Shown here: positions 41,801 through 51,149 of the stretch, one piece after another
Position numbering within the stretch: position 1 is the stretch's first letter
Layout: each line of letters opens with the position of its first letter
Source of the DNA: Chloroflexota bacterium
GTDB lineage: Bacteria > Chloroflexota > Anaerolineae > Anaerolineales > Anaerolineaceae
Direction of reading: 5' to 3'
Assembly: GCA_012797815.1 (NCBI GenBank)
Contig: JAAZOK010000075.1
Location: 32,484 to 85,434 of the forward strand
DNA length: 52,951 nt
The notes under the pieces: generated by a model
The model's database searches: none
What the model was told of the DNA's origin: nothing
The model's input: only the letters and a program-made list of their open reading frames with translations
Translations under genes and position numbers: made by a program

Positions 41801-41827
41801 CTTTCATTCCCTTCCTGATCGTCTTTA

Positions 41828-42784
41828 TTACCTCTCTAATTTTTCGCGCAAACTTAGAGACACGGCAATAATGATGATGACGCCGCGGGCGATCATCTGC
41901 TCTGACACAGTCAGACCCATCAACAACAGACCATTGTTCAGCATGCCCATCACAATAGAGCCGATGATGGAGCCGGTAATGGAGCCCTTCCCACCGGAGA
42001 AAGACGTGCCGCCAATGACCACTGCAGCGATCACGGTCATCAGATCCGCCTCTCCCAGTGTATAGCGTGCACCATGCAACCGACCTGCATATAACAAGCC
42101 TGCCATGGCGGCGGTGAGAGAACTGATGATCAGCACAATAATGCGAATTCGATCCGTATGGACACCCGAATAACGAGCTGCCGACCGGTTCCCGCCGGTG
42201 GCATGTACCGCTCGCCCGAAAGGGGTCTTCTTCAACAACAGGTGCCCGATAATCGTCAAAACAATTGTCCATATGAATAATGTAGAAAATGGACCAATAT
42301 TCCCTGAACCAAATAGAAAATTGAAACTTTCATTCGTGATCGGCACCGCTTCAAGATTCGTGATCGTGCGCGCCAGACCGCTGATCGCTCCGGAAGTACC
42401 CAGGGTGACCAGAAAAGCAGGAATTCTAACCTTCGCGGTTATGACCCCATTCACCAACCCCACCACAAAACCAACCGCCAGCCCTGCCAGCACAGCCACA
42501 ATGACGGAATAGGACCTTAATGCCAATGCAGTTACTAACGCCGCTAATGCGACGGTAGATCCGATAGACAGATCGATATCTCCTGCGGTGATCGTAAAGG
42601 TCATTCCAATCGCCATCACCGAGACCATGGCGGTCTGGCGCAGGACGTTCATCATGTTTCCCCCGGAGAGAAACCCTTTATCCTTCAAAGTGATCCCAAA
42701 AAATAACAGGATCAAGATAAAACTGAGGTACACAACGTATTTTTGGAGATTGAAGCTTTGAATTCTTTTTTTAATATCCATCAT
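41828..42784 (-). CDS. Ribose-type sugar ABC transporter permease
   Basis: About 318 residues with eight to ten membrane segments, of the RbsC/BPD-2 class. GITLKDKGFLSGGNMMNVLRQTAMVSVMAIGMTFTI and GDIDLSIGSTVALAALV are the usual signature parts, then ATGGNRSAARYSGV and RYTLGEADLMTVIAAVVIGGTSFSGGKGS. ATG 42784 follows AGGAG by ten bases; a start at 42808 is less likely because it would sit inside the palindrome. Confidence 0.92.
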   Translation of the reverse strand: MMDIKKRIQSFNLQKYVVYLSFILILLFFGITLKDKGFLSGGNMMNVLRQTAMVSVMAIGMTFTITAGDIDLSIGSTVALAALVTALALRSYSVIVAVLAGLAVGFVVGLVNGVITAKVRIPAFLVTLGTSGAISGLARTITNLEAVPITNESFNFLFGSGNIGPFSTLFIWTIVLTIIGHLLLKKTPFGRAVHATGGNRSAARYSGVHTDRIRIIVLIISSLTAAMAGLLYAGRLHGARYTLGEADLMTVIAAVVIGGTSFSGGKGSITGSIIGSIVMGMLNNGLLLMGLTVSEQMIARGVIIIIAVSLSLREKLER

Positions 42785-42806
42785 CCTGATTGTTCTCCTA
42801 AGAAAC

Positions 42807-42840
42807 AACTCTCAGGCAGCCGGCCGGCTGCCTGAGAGTT
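42807..42840 (-). promoter_or_regulatory. 34-bp perfect palindrome between binding-protein and permease genes
   Basis: Arms AACTCTCAGGCAGCCGG / CCGGCTGCCTGAGAGTT join without a gap. It lies just after the binding-protein stop. No T tract follows, so it is more likely an mRNA-stabilising or attenuating hairpin that keeps binding-protein levels high. Confidence 0.7.
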
Positions 42841-42849
42841 TCAGAGTTC

Positions 42850-44022
42850 CTATTTTGCCAAGGCATCCAAGATGTCTTGAGGAGGATCCATGTTCAAAGC
42901 TCTATTCCATGCCTCCACAACGTTGTCGTTTGTCACTTTCATGAGGTCAACCACGACAAAAGACGGCGCTTCTTTGCCCAGCAATTTATAGGCTGCCATG
43001 CGTGCCATGGTCGCGCCAATGTCATAGGGTAAGTCGATGGTTTTTCCGTACATATTTCCGTCCATCACCATATCCAGGTCATTGTTCGCGCCCAGATCCT
43101 CGGTAACCACTTTGACATCCGTACGACCCGCCGATCGCAATGCGGCGATGACACCTTCTGCTGCCACATCCCACGCCACATAAATGCCGTCGATCTCAGG
43201 ATGCTGTACCAGCATCGCGGATGCAACTTCTTCCGTCTTGTTTTCTTCGGTGAAGCCGCTGACGGCCACGATCTTGATACCGGGATAGTCCTGCGCGATA
43301 CGGCAGGCAAAAGTGAAGTCGCGGTTATTGGTCACGAAATAATCAGCATCATAGAAGATGAAGCCGATTTCTCCGCTTCCTCCAAGTGCCGCATCCATCA
43401 GGTCGGCAGAACCTCGTCCCATTCCGTAGTGGTTGCCGGTCACAATTCCGATATATTGGTCGCCCGCAGTGTACCCATCGACCCCGTTGTCGGCGAAGAC
43501 GATCGCCACACCCTCATCAACAGCAGGCTGGAAAGCCTGTGCAGCCGAAACGGGATCCACCGGCAGAGTTAAGATGATGTCCGGCTGCAAAGCCAGCGCG
43601 GTCTCGACGTCGGTGGCTTGCTTGGCAGGATCGAATTGAGCGTCAGAGGTAGCGACTACTTCGATGCCCAGTTCTTCGAACACTGCTTTTGCACCATCGG
43701 TCAAGCCGTTATACCATTCACCCGCACCTGCCCACAGCAGAGCCGCCGTGTAGTTCCCCGCCTGTATTTCTGCGATTTCCGCATCGCTGAGGGTGACATC
43801 ACTGGCGGGTACCGCATCTTCACCATTAGGTCCCTTGGCATATTCCGCAGAATATTCTGAACAATCAATACCAAAGCTGGCCAGATCTACTGCACTGCTT
43901 TCCTGGTTATCCATCGAATCGGCTGCTTGAGCCTGTTCAGATGTTGTACCATTTGAACAGGCACTGAGGACAAGTGCCAGAATCACGATAACCAACATAA
44001 AAAATTTTTTTGTATTTCTCAT
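42850..44022 (-). CDS. Ribose-type sugar-binding lipoprotein
   Basis: 390 residues. A signal peptide ends in the lipobox LSAC (Cys22). The mature part is a periplasmic-binding-protein-1 fold similar to RbsB-type proteins, with long N-terminal acidic segment and conserved pieces such as QPDIILTLPVDPVSAAQAFQPAV and YVAWDVAAEGVIAAL. It captures the substrate outside the cell; the sugar is unknown. First structural gene of the transporter operon. Confidence 0.92.
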   Translation of the reverse strand: MRNTKKFFMLVIVILALVLSACSNGTTSEQAQAADSMDNQESSAVDLASFGIDCSEYSAEYAKGPNGEDAVPASDVTLSDAEIAEIQAGNYTAALLWAGAGEWYNGLTDGAKAVFEELGIEVVATSDAQFDPAKQATDVETALALQPDIILTLPVDPVSAAQAFQPAVDEGVAIVFADNGVDGYTAGDQYIGIVTGNHYGMGRGSADLMDAALGGSGEIGFIFYDADYFVTNNRDFTFACRIAQDYPGIKIVAVSGFTEENKTEEVASAMLVQHPEIDGIYVAWDVAAEGVIAALRSAGRTDVKVVTEDLGANNDLDMVMDGNMYGKTIDLPYDIGATMARMAAYKLLGKEAPSFVVVDLMKVTNDNVVEAWNRALNMDPPQDILDALAK

Positions 44023-44091
44023 CTCTCTTTACCTTTACTTTGTTTTTTTGACGAAAACAAGAATTTCCGTTCACCTCCTAAAATTGATTTC

Positions 44092-45285
44092 TCAAGATAG
44101 TTTTCTCACGACATAAAAATCGGAAACATTATGTAAAAGATTGATCATGGCACCCAACATCGCCGCCTGGTGCCCCAGAGTCGAGGCTACAATGGGAGGA
44201 ATTACCGGAATTCTTCCCTGTAACTTCTTGGTAATGGGACCGATCAGGAGATCGGCTGATTGAATGACGCCGCCGCCCAGCACGATCACTTCCGGATCGA
44301 AAAAGGTGATCACTGCTGCCAGTGCAATGGCCAGATACTCCACCGTTTCATCGATGATCTTTGCAGCCCAGGTCTCCCCTCGGCGATGCGCATCGAAGAC
44401 AAATTCTGCGGTGATTTCTTCATCCCCTTTTAATCGCCCGCGCGCTTCCAGTTCGCGCCTGGCGCATTCCGCAATTCCGGTCCCCGCAGCTTGCAGTTCC
44501 AGAGCACCGAAACCGGGGTATTCTTTTTCCAGAAATTCACGACCCGGCAGAAGATAGCCGATCTCACCGGCCATCTGATGGGATCCGCGATACAACGCGC
44601 CGTCGATGACCACTCCCGCGCCAATTCCGGTGCCGATATAGATGGTGACAATATTCTGCGCATCTTTGCCGGCTCCAAACCACATTTCCCCCAAGGCTGA
44701 CATGTTCACATCGTTGTCGACCACCACGGGAATATGAAATTCTCCTTCCAGGCGTTCTTTCAGTGGGAAATTTTTCCATTCGAGGCTGGGAGCCCACGAG
44801 ATCATTCCGCGGTCATGGTAAGTGACGCCGGGTGCGCCCACCCCAATCCCCAGGATCTTTTTCCCGGTGCTCTTGGATTGCTCCAACAACTCGTTGATCA
44901 GGTTGACGACCAGCTTATAGCTTTCTTCTTGCTTGGTATTGTGCTTGGAATATTGTTTTTCGAAAATAACTTCACCACCCAGGTTTGCGACCGCCCCATA
45001 GAACTTCGTCCCGCCCAGGTCGACGCCGATGGTCAGGAAATCCTTCGTGTTGAACTCGATCAGAGAGCGTTTTCTGCCCCCGCTCCATTCTTTTTCGTTA
45101 GTTTCGATCACAAAACCTTCTTCGATCAGTTCATCCACGATCCGCATCACCGTCGGCAAACTTACTTTCAGGGTCTCAGCGATATAGGAGCGTGATGTTG
45201 GACCTTCCACGCGGATAATCTCAAGGATGGCAGTGCGATTGATCCCTCGCATTTCTGTGGCAGTGATCGTTTTGATTTGCTTCAT
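44092..45285 (-). CDS. ROK-family regulator (NagC/XylR-like) without the zinc motif
   Basis: 397 residues. The N-terminal winged helix includes GPTSRSYIAETLKVSLPTVMRIVDELIEEGFV, and the ROK domain follows (about 75-390). The ATP loop TIGVDLGGTKFYGAVA and the VVVDNDVNMSALGEMWFG region are intact. The CxCGxxGCxE zinc cluster of most ROK proteins is absent at the expected place, where FLEKEYPGFGALELQAAG is found. It is likely a repressor or activator of the operon downstream. GAGGAAGG precedes the ATG. Confidence 0.9.
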   Translation of the reverse strand: MKQIKTITATEMRGINRTAILEIIRVEGPTSRSYIAETLKVSLPTVMRIVDELIEEGFVIETNEKEWSGGRKRSLIEFNTKDFLTIGVDLGGTKFYGAVANLGGEVIFEKQYSKHNTKQEESYKLVVNLINELLEQSKSTGKKILGIGVGAPGVTYHDRGMISWAPSLEWKNFPLKERLEGEFHIPVVVDNDVNMSALGEMWFGAGKDAQNIVTIYIGTGIGAGVVIDGALYRGSHQMAGEIGYLLPGREFLEKEYPGFGALELQAAGTGIAECARRELEARGRLKGDEEITAEFVFDAHRRGETWAAKIIDETVEYLAIALAAVITFFDPEVIVLGGGVIQSADLLIGPITKKLQGRIPVIPPIVASTLGHQAAMLGAMINLLHNVSDFYVVRKLS

Positions 45286-45305
45286 AAATCCTTCCTCGCG
45301 CTACT

Positions 45306-45348
45306 TAATTACAGTATGTAATAATTACTAACATTGTGTAAGTAATTA
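45306..45348. promoter_or_regulatory. Candidate ROK operator cluster
   Basis: Inverted and direct copies of TAATTAC/GTAATTA: TAATTAC (45306-45312), GTAAT-A-ATTAC (45318-45328) and AATTACT / AGTAATT (45323-45347). They lie just upstream of the ROK start and probably bind it. Confidence 0.55.
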
Positions 45349-45687
45349 TATACGGGATAAGCAGGAAAAATCAACACCCCTTCCAATATTTAAGGTTGGA
45401 TTCGAGTTGCTCAAAAAGACCGGAAGAAGAAAAACACCATCTTTTTTAAAACGGATTTATCCCACTGGCAAATTGAAAAACCCCAAAAAGGAGACCAAAA
45501 AGAATAATTATTTAAAAGGTTCTTAAAAACATCCATTCTGTATTGCTCGTTTTTGTATGAATGACCATATTTGACGCCCATATTTTATTAAAAATAGACC
45601 GATTATTCTCGCGCGATGGAAATTACCAGAATGCTTCATCTATAATTACAGGATATACATTACAGAATAATTCAGGAGAACAACATC
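45349..45687. other. Gene-free intergenic region, part of the 402-bp gap 45286-45687
   Basis: AT-rich; no ORF with a ribosome site or RNA gene recognised. It contains a candidate promoter for the lipoprotein gene, TGGAAA (45617-45622) and TATAAT (45641-45646) with an 18-bp spacer. Confidence 0.55.
45617..45646 (+). promoter_or_regulatory. Candidate promoter for the large lipoprotein gene
   Basis: A perfect TATAAT -10 with a weak TGGAAA -35, 18-bp spacer, about 42 bases before the start codon. Confidence 0.35.
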
Positions 45688-47814
45688 ATGAAAGTCAGGG
45701 CTATAACATTCCTTATCCTTTGCATACTCGTCTTTTCAAGCGCATGTTCGGCGGTTCCTCCAACTCAAGGCATGCCGACCGAGGCAGCCGTCACGCAGGC
45801 TGCCGCTTCCACCAGCCTACCCTTAACCCCCACTGTGAATCCCTATCTGTTAGACGAAGATCTGCAGCCGTACAATGCTACTATTTTTGGCGGCGGTAAT
45901 ATCGATCGCAGTTTTCTTTCGCAGGATGGATCCACAATTTTAGTGCAAACTGCACTTGGCATCTTCATCTATGATGTGGAAAGTGGAGAAGAATTGGGTT
46001 TCGCCCAGCCCTGGCTGAAAGTGGTTGCCTTTGATGGAAGATATGGATATTTTATAAAGCCAACTACAATTTCTACCAATGACGCGGGGGAGCTTACCTA
46101 TGAATACCGCAATTTGGTGCCCTTCATTTGGGATGGAAGAAGGATCGTGACCAGAGCAGGGCGCTCGTTGTATGGGGAAGATGGGGAGGAACTGGATATC
46201 TACGAATTCGTCGTCGATTCAACGAATGGTTTCATCTACGGTGTCACGCAGTATGAAAGGAGTTCGGGAGGAACTATCTTGCTGGGATCTCCCCGGCAAA
46301 AAATCCTATGGTCGCAAGACGGCGATGTGTATCTTGATCGGTTTTCTGTAAGTAATGTCTGGGATGCGGTCTTCGCACCGAATGGCAGCTACTTGGCAGT
46401 CTCGAACGTGCAGGGGGACAATGCATCGGTGAGGTTGGTGAAATTCGATAGTGAAGAAGGGGTGAGTTCTGTTCAATTGATCCAAACGCATGTCGATACG
46501 TTTATTGAAAACATGGCTTTCTCCACGAATTCCGGCAAAGTACTCTCTGCCGATTATGTCGGTGAGGTCTTTGTGTATGATATCAACGATGGCAGTAAAT
46601 ACCAGCTGGCATTGACAGCAGAAGATTGTTTTGAAGATAATAATGCTCGTCCGATTGGGAAAGCCGTTTTCCTTGATGAAGAACGGGTAGCGATCGGTAC
46701 CAACACCGGTATGTTCATTATCTGGGAACCCGCAACAGGCAGTATTGAAAAACTTAATCCGACTCAGAAACCCATCACCGACATTCATGTTTTGTCTGGT
46801 GATGAGGCACTCATCGTCACACGCGATGGTGTTACCCGTTTCACGATCAGCACAGAGGAAGTCGCCCCTGTTGTGACCCTCGAAGGTTCTAGCTGGAGCA
46901 AACTCTATGTCCGGGAGAATCGTTTATTAAGGGTAAGATCTCTGAATAATGACCGGCTGCAGTTCGATCTCTGGAATACTGAGACTTTCTCAAAAATAAG
47001 CAGTGAAGTGCTGTCTACCGAGCTCGGCATGGATTATTCGATGAATCTATGGGAGACAAACGATGGTCAGCCTGTGGTGGGATTCTCCAGATACAGTGCC
47101 GATGTCAATCCGTTGCTGTTATTGGATCAGGAAAATTTCGATGTGATCGATAGCAACTACGAGAATGAAAATCTTTCCGCCGGATTTTCCCCGGTTTATA
47201 TAGACGCATTGGATCAATATGTCGGTGTCGGGCTATCCGGTTATGAACTGGTATTTACCGGCGGCGATGACCCGCTGTTCAGAGAACCGGTTGCCCGAAA
47301 GAGTACACTGCGTGAGATCCGCAGTTTCACAGTTTCGCCTGATGGATCGATGGCATACGCGCTCACCGAGGGAATGATTCAGGCTTATGGACTGCTTGAT
47401 CCGTCACGATCCTTCACGATCACGAATTCTGGGCTCTCTTCCTACTATGGCATCGACGCGGTGAATGAGGAGAATCTGCTGCTGACCTACAACTCAAGTC
47501 GAGATACGCGTTTTGCTCTTCTCAACCTTGCCAGTCAGGAAATAACTCCGGTAGCCCTGCCCACACTGTCTGATGCGAGATTGGAAAGCATATCGAGAGG
47601 GAAGGAATATCCAGAAGGTATATATGTGTTCTGTTATGAGAATTGGGGCTTGATCGAATACGATATTCTTAACGAGCGCGCTGTGAAACAGATCTTGATG
47701 ACAAATGATCCAAGCGGTCTTTATTGGCAATATGATTTTTTCCCGGAGGAGAATCTGGTGATTGGGATGGCAGGTGGGTACTATAAACTTCAAAAAGTAA
47801 ATATTAGTTTCTAG
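45688..47814 (+). CDS. Large propeller-like lipoprotein
   Basis: 708 residues. Signal peptide and lipobox SSAC (Cys20) lead into a Thr/Pro-rich linker, then a domain of about 600 residues with short repeated strands ending in patterns like V-x-x-D-G-x-x-x-Y/L-V and F-S-x-D/N-x-S. Examples are FAPNGSYLAVSN and FTVSPDGSMAYALT, typical of WD40 or beta-propeller proteins. CAGGAG precedes the ATG. It stands alone, ended by a strong terminator. Function unknown; surface binding is likely. Confidence 0.82.
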   Translation: MKVRAITFLILCILVFSSACSAVPPTQGMPTEAAVTQAAASTSLPLTPTVNPYLLDEDLQPYNATIFGGGNIDRSFLSQDGSTILVQTALGIFIYDVESGEELGFAQPWLKVVAFDGRYGYFIKPTTISTNDAGELTYEYRNLVPFIWDGRRIVTRAGRSLYGEDGEELDIYEFVVDSTNGFIYGVTQYERSSGGTILLGSPRQKILWSQDGDVYLDRFSVSNVWDAVFAPNGSYLAVSNVQGDNASVRLVKFDSEEGVSSVQLIQTHVDTFIENMAFSTNSGKVLSADYVGEVFVYDINDGSKYQLALTAEDCFEDNNARPIGKAVFLDEERVAIGTNTGMFIIWEPATGSIEKLNPTQKPITDIHVLSGDEALIVTRDGVTRFTISTEEVAPVVTLEGSSWSKLYVRENRLLRVRSLNNDRLQFDLWNTETFSKISSEVLSTELGMDYSMNLWETNDGQPVVGFSRYSADVNPLLLLDQENFDVIDSNYENENLSAGFSPVYIDALDQYVGVGLSGYELVFTGGDDPLFREPVARKSTLREIRSFTVSPDGSMAYALTEGMIQAYGLLDPSRSFTITNSGLSSYYGIDAVNEENLLLTYNSSRDTRFALLNLASQEITPVALPTLSDARLESISRGKEYPEGIYVFCYENWGLIEYDILNERAVKQILMTNDPSGLYWQYDFFPEENLVIGMAGGYYKLQKVNISF

Positions 47815-47820
47815 GACAAC

Positions 47821-47858
47821 GAAAAAGCCCCGTACTCCATGGAGTGCGGGGCTTTTTC
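47821..47858. terminator. Bidirectional terminator
   Basis: GAAAAAGCCCCG / CGGGGCTTTTTC with inner ACTCC-AT-GGAGT, 18-bp stem (one T-G pair). It ends the lipoprotein gene on the plus strand and the ABC gene set on the minus strand. Confidence 0.93.
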
Positions 47859-47888
47859 TACAGGCTGAACATGGAAGATTGTTAAAGG

Positions 47889-48764
47889 CTATTGGTGCAT
47901 CAGCCGGATGTAGCCATCCTCCAATCCCGGCTTCACCGCTTTCGCCGACCCATCTGCCGGCTGATGTTCCCCTACCAGGCGGTAACGGATGCCATCACTC
48001 TGGTGCAACATGGATACGATCGTCAATCCCCCATCCGGCTTTTCCGTAGAGGTGGTGGTAAGTTCCCACACATGTCCTTCCGCCTTCCGGATCAGCTCGG
48101 ATGGGCTCCCTACAAACTGAATGTCGCCGTGCGAAAGTACCGCCATCTTCTGGCTGGTCAGCCCGATATCTTCCACAATGTGCGTGGAAAGCAGGATCAC
48201 ACGGTCGGCTGCCATTTTCACCAGCAAATTGCGGAAACGGATGCGCTCTTCGGGGTCGAGCCCGGCGGTCGGTTCATCCACGATCAAAATGCGCGGGTCA
48301 TTGACGATCGCCTGCGCAATGCCCACCCGGCGTTTCATGCCTCCCGAAAACCCTTTGATCTTGCGATCGGCATTTTCCTGCAAGCCGGCCAATTCCAGAA
48401 CTTCACGGATGCGTTTGCGCCGTTCCGAATCTGTGTGCATGCCCTTCAGAATAGCCATGTAATCGATGAATTCCCGTGCGCTCAGGTCGGGGTATAAGCC
48501 CAATTCCTGTGGCAGGTAGCCTAACTGGGCTTTGAGACGCTGTTTGTCCTTTTCCTGTGAAAGATCCAAGCCATTGATCACCACCTGCCCGCGGCTGGGT
48601 TGGACGATACCTGCCAGAATGCGCATCAGGGTGGTCTTGCCGGCTCCATTGGGTCCCAGCAAGCCAAACATGCCCTCCTCGATCTGCAGGGTGACTTCAT
48701 TGAGTGCCCGTACAGCCTGGTTTCCTTTCCCATAAAATTTGGTCAAATTCCGAATATCGATCAT
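47889..48764 (-). CDS. ABC-2-type transporter ATPase
   Basis: 291 residues. Walker A GPNGAGKTTLMR, signature FSGGMKRRVGIAQA, Walker B LIVDEPTAGLD and the switch histidine in LLSTHIVED are present. It is of the bacitracin/multidrug-export (CcmA-like) class. An extra C-terminal segment of about 70 residues follows the core, with STEKPDGGLTIVSML. It is encoded with three permease-like genes, so an export or membrane-stress complex is likely. Confidence 0.92.
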   Translation of the reverse strand: MIDIRNLTKFYGKGNQAVRALNEVTLQIEEGMFGLLGPNGAGKTTLMRILAGIVQPSRGQVVINGLDLSQEKDKQRLKAQLGYLPQELGLYPDLSAREFIDYMAILKGMHTDSERRKRIREVLELAGLQENADRKIKGFSGGMKRRVGIAQAIVNDPRILIVDEPTAGLDPEERIRFRNLLVKMAADRVILLSTHIVEDIGLTSQKMAVLSHGDIQFVGSPSELIRKAEGHVWELTTTSTEKPDGGLTIVSMLHQSDGIRYRLVGEHQPADGSAKAVKPGLEDGYIRLMHQ

Positions 48765-48784
48765 TGCTTCAATCCTTCTTTGTT

Positions 48785-49459
48785 CTAAATGTAACGTTCC
48801 TGCCTCTTCAGTAAGAAGGCAGACAGAAAAACCAACCCCACACCGGTCAGCGTCAGGCTGATCTGGTTTTCAACCAGCATGCTTCCACCCATGGGGAAGG
48901 TCGCTCCCATGAAGAGCACCAGGTTGCGTGCGAGCGGTTTGCTCAATAAATATCCTCTCAACGTCAGCTGGAAGATCCATAATCCTCCGGTGAAAACGGA
49001 TCCGCTCGTTGCCTGTCTGAAAGCCAGCGCGGTAAAACAACCCAGCGCCAGCATCGCCAGACTGGGGACCAGCCACACCAACTGGCGTTGCCAGAAGCCC
49101 CCCAGATATGCCAGGTCCACTCCCATCCATACCATGCAACCCTGGAAAACAAGGCTGGTCGCCAGGATGACCGCAGCCAACACACCGTAGCGGGCAGCCA
49201 GCAACCGCCAGGCTGAGATGGGAGATGCAAAATGCAGTTCCAGCGCGGGGTCGGAGAGGATCGAGGAGGATGCCAGAATACCGGTGATCAGCGGCAGCAT
49301 GTAACCCAAAAAAGCAGTCGCCATGCCGTTAGCGCGTTCCTCATTCAGAAAGAACGCGGTCAAAATGAGGAAGAGTGCCAGAAATGCCGGTGGCATCCAG
49401 AATTGTTCTTTGCGATATGTCTTCATGGCATAGCGCAACGGTATTTTCGACGAAGTCAT
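48785..49459 (-). CDS. ABC-2-type membrane permease, short
   Basis: 224 residues with six hydrophobic segments. The piece SDPALELHFASPISAWRLLAAR matches NDPALELTLATPVSAQQILMAR in the anti-sigma fusion gene upstream, so the two permease domains are paralogous. Starts 10 bases after the next permease gene with an AGGAGG site. Confidence 0.85.
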   Translation of the reverse strand: MTSSKIPLRYAMKTYRKEQFWMPPAFLALFLILTAFFLNEERANGMATAFLGYMLPLITGILASSSILSDPALELHFASPISAWRLLAARYGVLAAVILATSLVFQGCMVWMGVDLAYLGGFWQRQLVWLVPSLAMLALGCFTALAFRQATSGSVFTGGLWIFQLTLRGYLLSKPLARNLVLFMGATFPMGGSMLVENQISLTLTGVGLVFLSAFLLKRQERYI

Positions 49460-49468
49460 CCATCCCTC

Positions 49469-50239
49469 CTATACCGTTGCTTCGCGGCGGCTGATGATGC
49501 GTTCTTCGGCGAACAGTGCAGTCGTCGCCAGGACGACGATCACCAGCAGGTTCAGAAGCGCGTCGACATAGGTATATCCACGCGCACCACCGTATACGAT
49601 CCCCCAGTAGCCTTCCAATGGATAAAGCCCGGCAACGTTCAGGATGGTGTCACTGATCGAAAAGAACTTTTCCGCGTTGAGGTAGTTTCCCCAATACCAG
49701 TAGCCGGTGAACAGGATCTGGTAGATGCGCACCGGCATGAGGCTGGGGCACATCACCGAGAAGGCGTTCACAAACAACACCGCCGGGACGTTGACCGCCA
49801 GTGAGACCAGCAGGCCCATGGGGATGATCTGCACGGGGAACCCGATCAGGATGAATGAAATCCCGGTGAATACCACCATGAGTAGAATACAGGTGATCTC
49901 CGATAAGGTCACACCGAGATATTTCCCCAGTACATATTGTCGATTGGTCAGGCTGGTTGTGCGCAGTAATTCGCGCATGCTCAGTTTTTCGTCGCGTACG
50001 ATACGATCGGAAGCCAGGATACCGCACACCACCGGGATGAACAGATTGATGCTCATCACAAACGAAGAAGCGCTCGACCACAGGTTCTCTTCGACGGCTG
50101 CACCCGCTAAAAGCTCCTCCTGTTGGGTAAACGTGGTCACGATAAAAAACAGCGTGAACAGTGCGAAGATGACCAGCAACCCGGTGCGTTGGATGGACAT
50201 CTTGTATTCATAACGAAACACACCACTTAAAAAACTCAT
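49469..50239 (-). CDS. ABC-2-type membrane permease
   Basis: About 256 residues with six hydrophobic segments. FRYEYKMSIQRTGLLVIFALFTLF starts the membrane part. RIVRDEKLSMRELLRTTSLTNRQYVLGKYLGV is typical of ABC-2 permeases. ATG 50239 has GGAGG eight bases upstream; the open frame to 50383 contains a cysteine-rich, unlikely N-terminus. Probably heterodimerises with the other permease genes. Confidence 0.87.
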   Translation of the reverse strand: MSFLSGVFRYEYKMSIQRTGLLVIFALFTLFFIVTTFTQQEELLAGAAVEENLWSSASSFVMSINLFIPVVCGILASDRIVRDEKLSMRELLRTTSLTNRQYVLGKYLGVTLSEITCILLMVVFTGISFILIGFPVQIIPMGLLVSLAVNVPAVLFVNAFSVMCPSLMPVRIYQILFTGYWYWGNYLNAEKFFSISDTILNVAGLYPLEGYWGIVYGGARGYTYVDALLNLLVIVVLATTALFAEERIISRREATV

Positions 50240-50288
50240 ACAACAAACCTCCACAACGGTTATTTTTGATAGACAACTGCACAAGAGC

Positions 50289-51146
50289 TCATGCCAGCAA
50301 CCTGACCTGCTTCTTGCCGGTGAACCACATGGCAAGCACAAAAAGCAGCAGGGAAAGGAACAAGAGATGGGATGGGCTCGCAAATTTGCCGAGAAGATTC
50401 GTCAGGCTGACAAAGCCGGCGGCATACCGACCGGAAAATTCGAGTTCCGGCATGATGCCTTTGATGACCCACAGGGAGTACGCCACCATCACCGCGTTGA
50501 CGCTTCCCCACAGCAGCGAGCAGAACAGTGCCAGAGAAGAGAGAAAAGCCATGGGCGCCATCCAATCCAGCAGCACTGCCCAGGAGAACTGGGCAACCTG
50601 CCCATGGATGAACAGGATCAACAGCGATGAGGAAAAAGTGAGCAGGATGTTATAGCCGAACACCAGCGCCAGCCGTGCCATCAGGATCTGTTGTGCCGAG
50701 ACAGGGGTCGCCAGGGTCAGTTCCAGCGCCGGGTCGTTCTGCATGCCATAGATATATGCCACCCCGGCTGCCGAGATGAAGGGGGCTAAGAAATAGACCG
50801 CGTTGACGGTTTCCATCAGCAACGCCACGATGATGCCCAGCACGGACACCAGCGCGGATGACAGCCAGATCTCCGTGCGGATCAGGGCGACCTGCGAGCG
50901 CAGGATATACCAGGCTTTCCACAGATGTCTGGCTGATTTCCTGACCGGGACCTGCCGCAGTTCAGGCGCTCGTATGGTCTGATCGGAAGCGCGGATCTCC
51001 TGCGACACGCCTTGCCATAAGCTCAGCTCCGCCCGGCAATCGGGGCACTGCCGCAGGTGCTGCGCGACCCGGGCACGCTCCTCCTCGGAGAGGGTGCCGG
51101 CAGCGTAGAAGGGGATCCATTCTTTCAGTTTCTCATGTTCGTTCAT
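50289..51146 (-). CDS. Anti-sigma zinc-finger domain fused to an ABC-2-type permease domain
   Basis: 285 residues. The first 40 are a zf-HC2 (ZAS) anti-sigma finger: HxxxCxxC with His30, Cys34 and Cys37 (QHLRQCPDCRAEL). Around 85-280 is a six-segment membrane domain, paralogous to the permease encoded at 48785 (NDPALELTLATPVSAQQILMAR). A typical anti-sigma factor has only one span, so the fusion is unusual. It is placed four bases after the sigma gene stop. It may hold the sigma factor at a transporter complex and release it when the transporter senses a signal; this is inference. Confidence 0.85.
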   Translation of the reverse strand: MNEHEKLKEWIPFYAAGTLSEEERARVAQHLRQCPDCRAELSLWQGVSQEIRASDQTIRAPELRQVPVRKSARHLWKAWYILRSQVALIRTEIWLSSALVSVLGIIVALLMETVNAVYFLAPFISAAGVAYIYGMQNDPALELTLATPVSAQQILMARLALVFGYNILLTFSSSLLILFIHGQVAQFSWAVLLDWMAPMAFLSSLALFCSLLWGSVNAVMVAYSLWVIKGIMPELEFSGRYAAGFVSLTNLLGKFASPSHLLFLSLLLFVLAMWFTGKKQVRLLA

Positions 51147-51149
51147 GGC

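Noticed and set aside
44734-45195. Plus-strand open frame of 153 codons
   Set aside because: Antisense shadow of the ROK regulator, without ribosome site or family resemblance.
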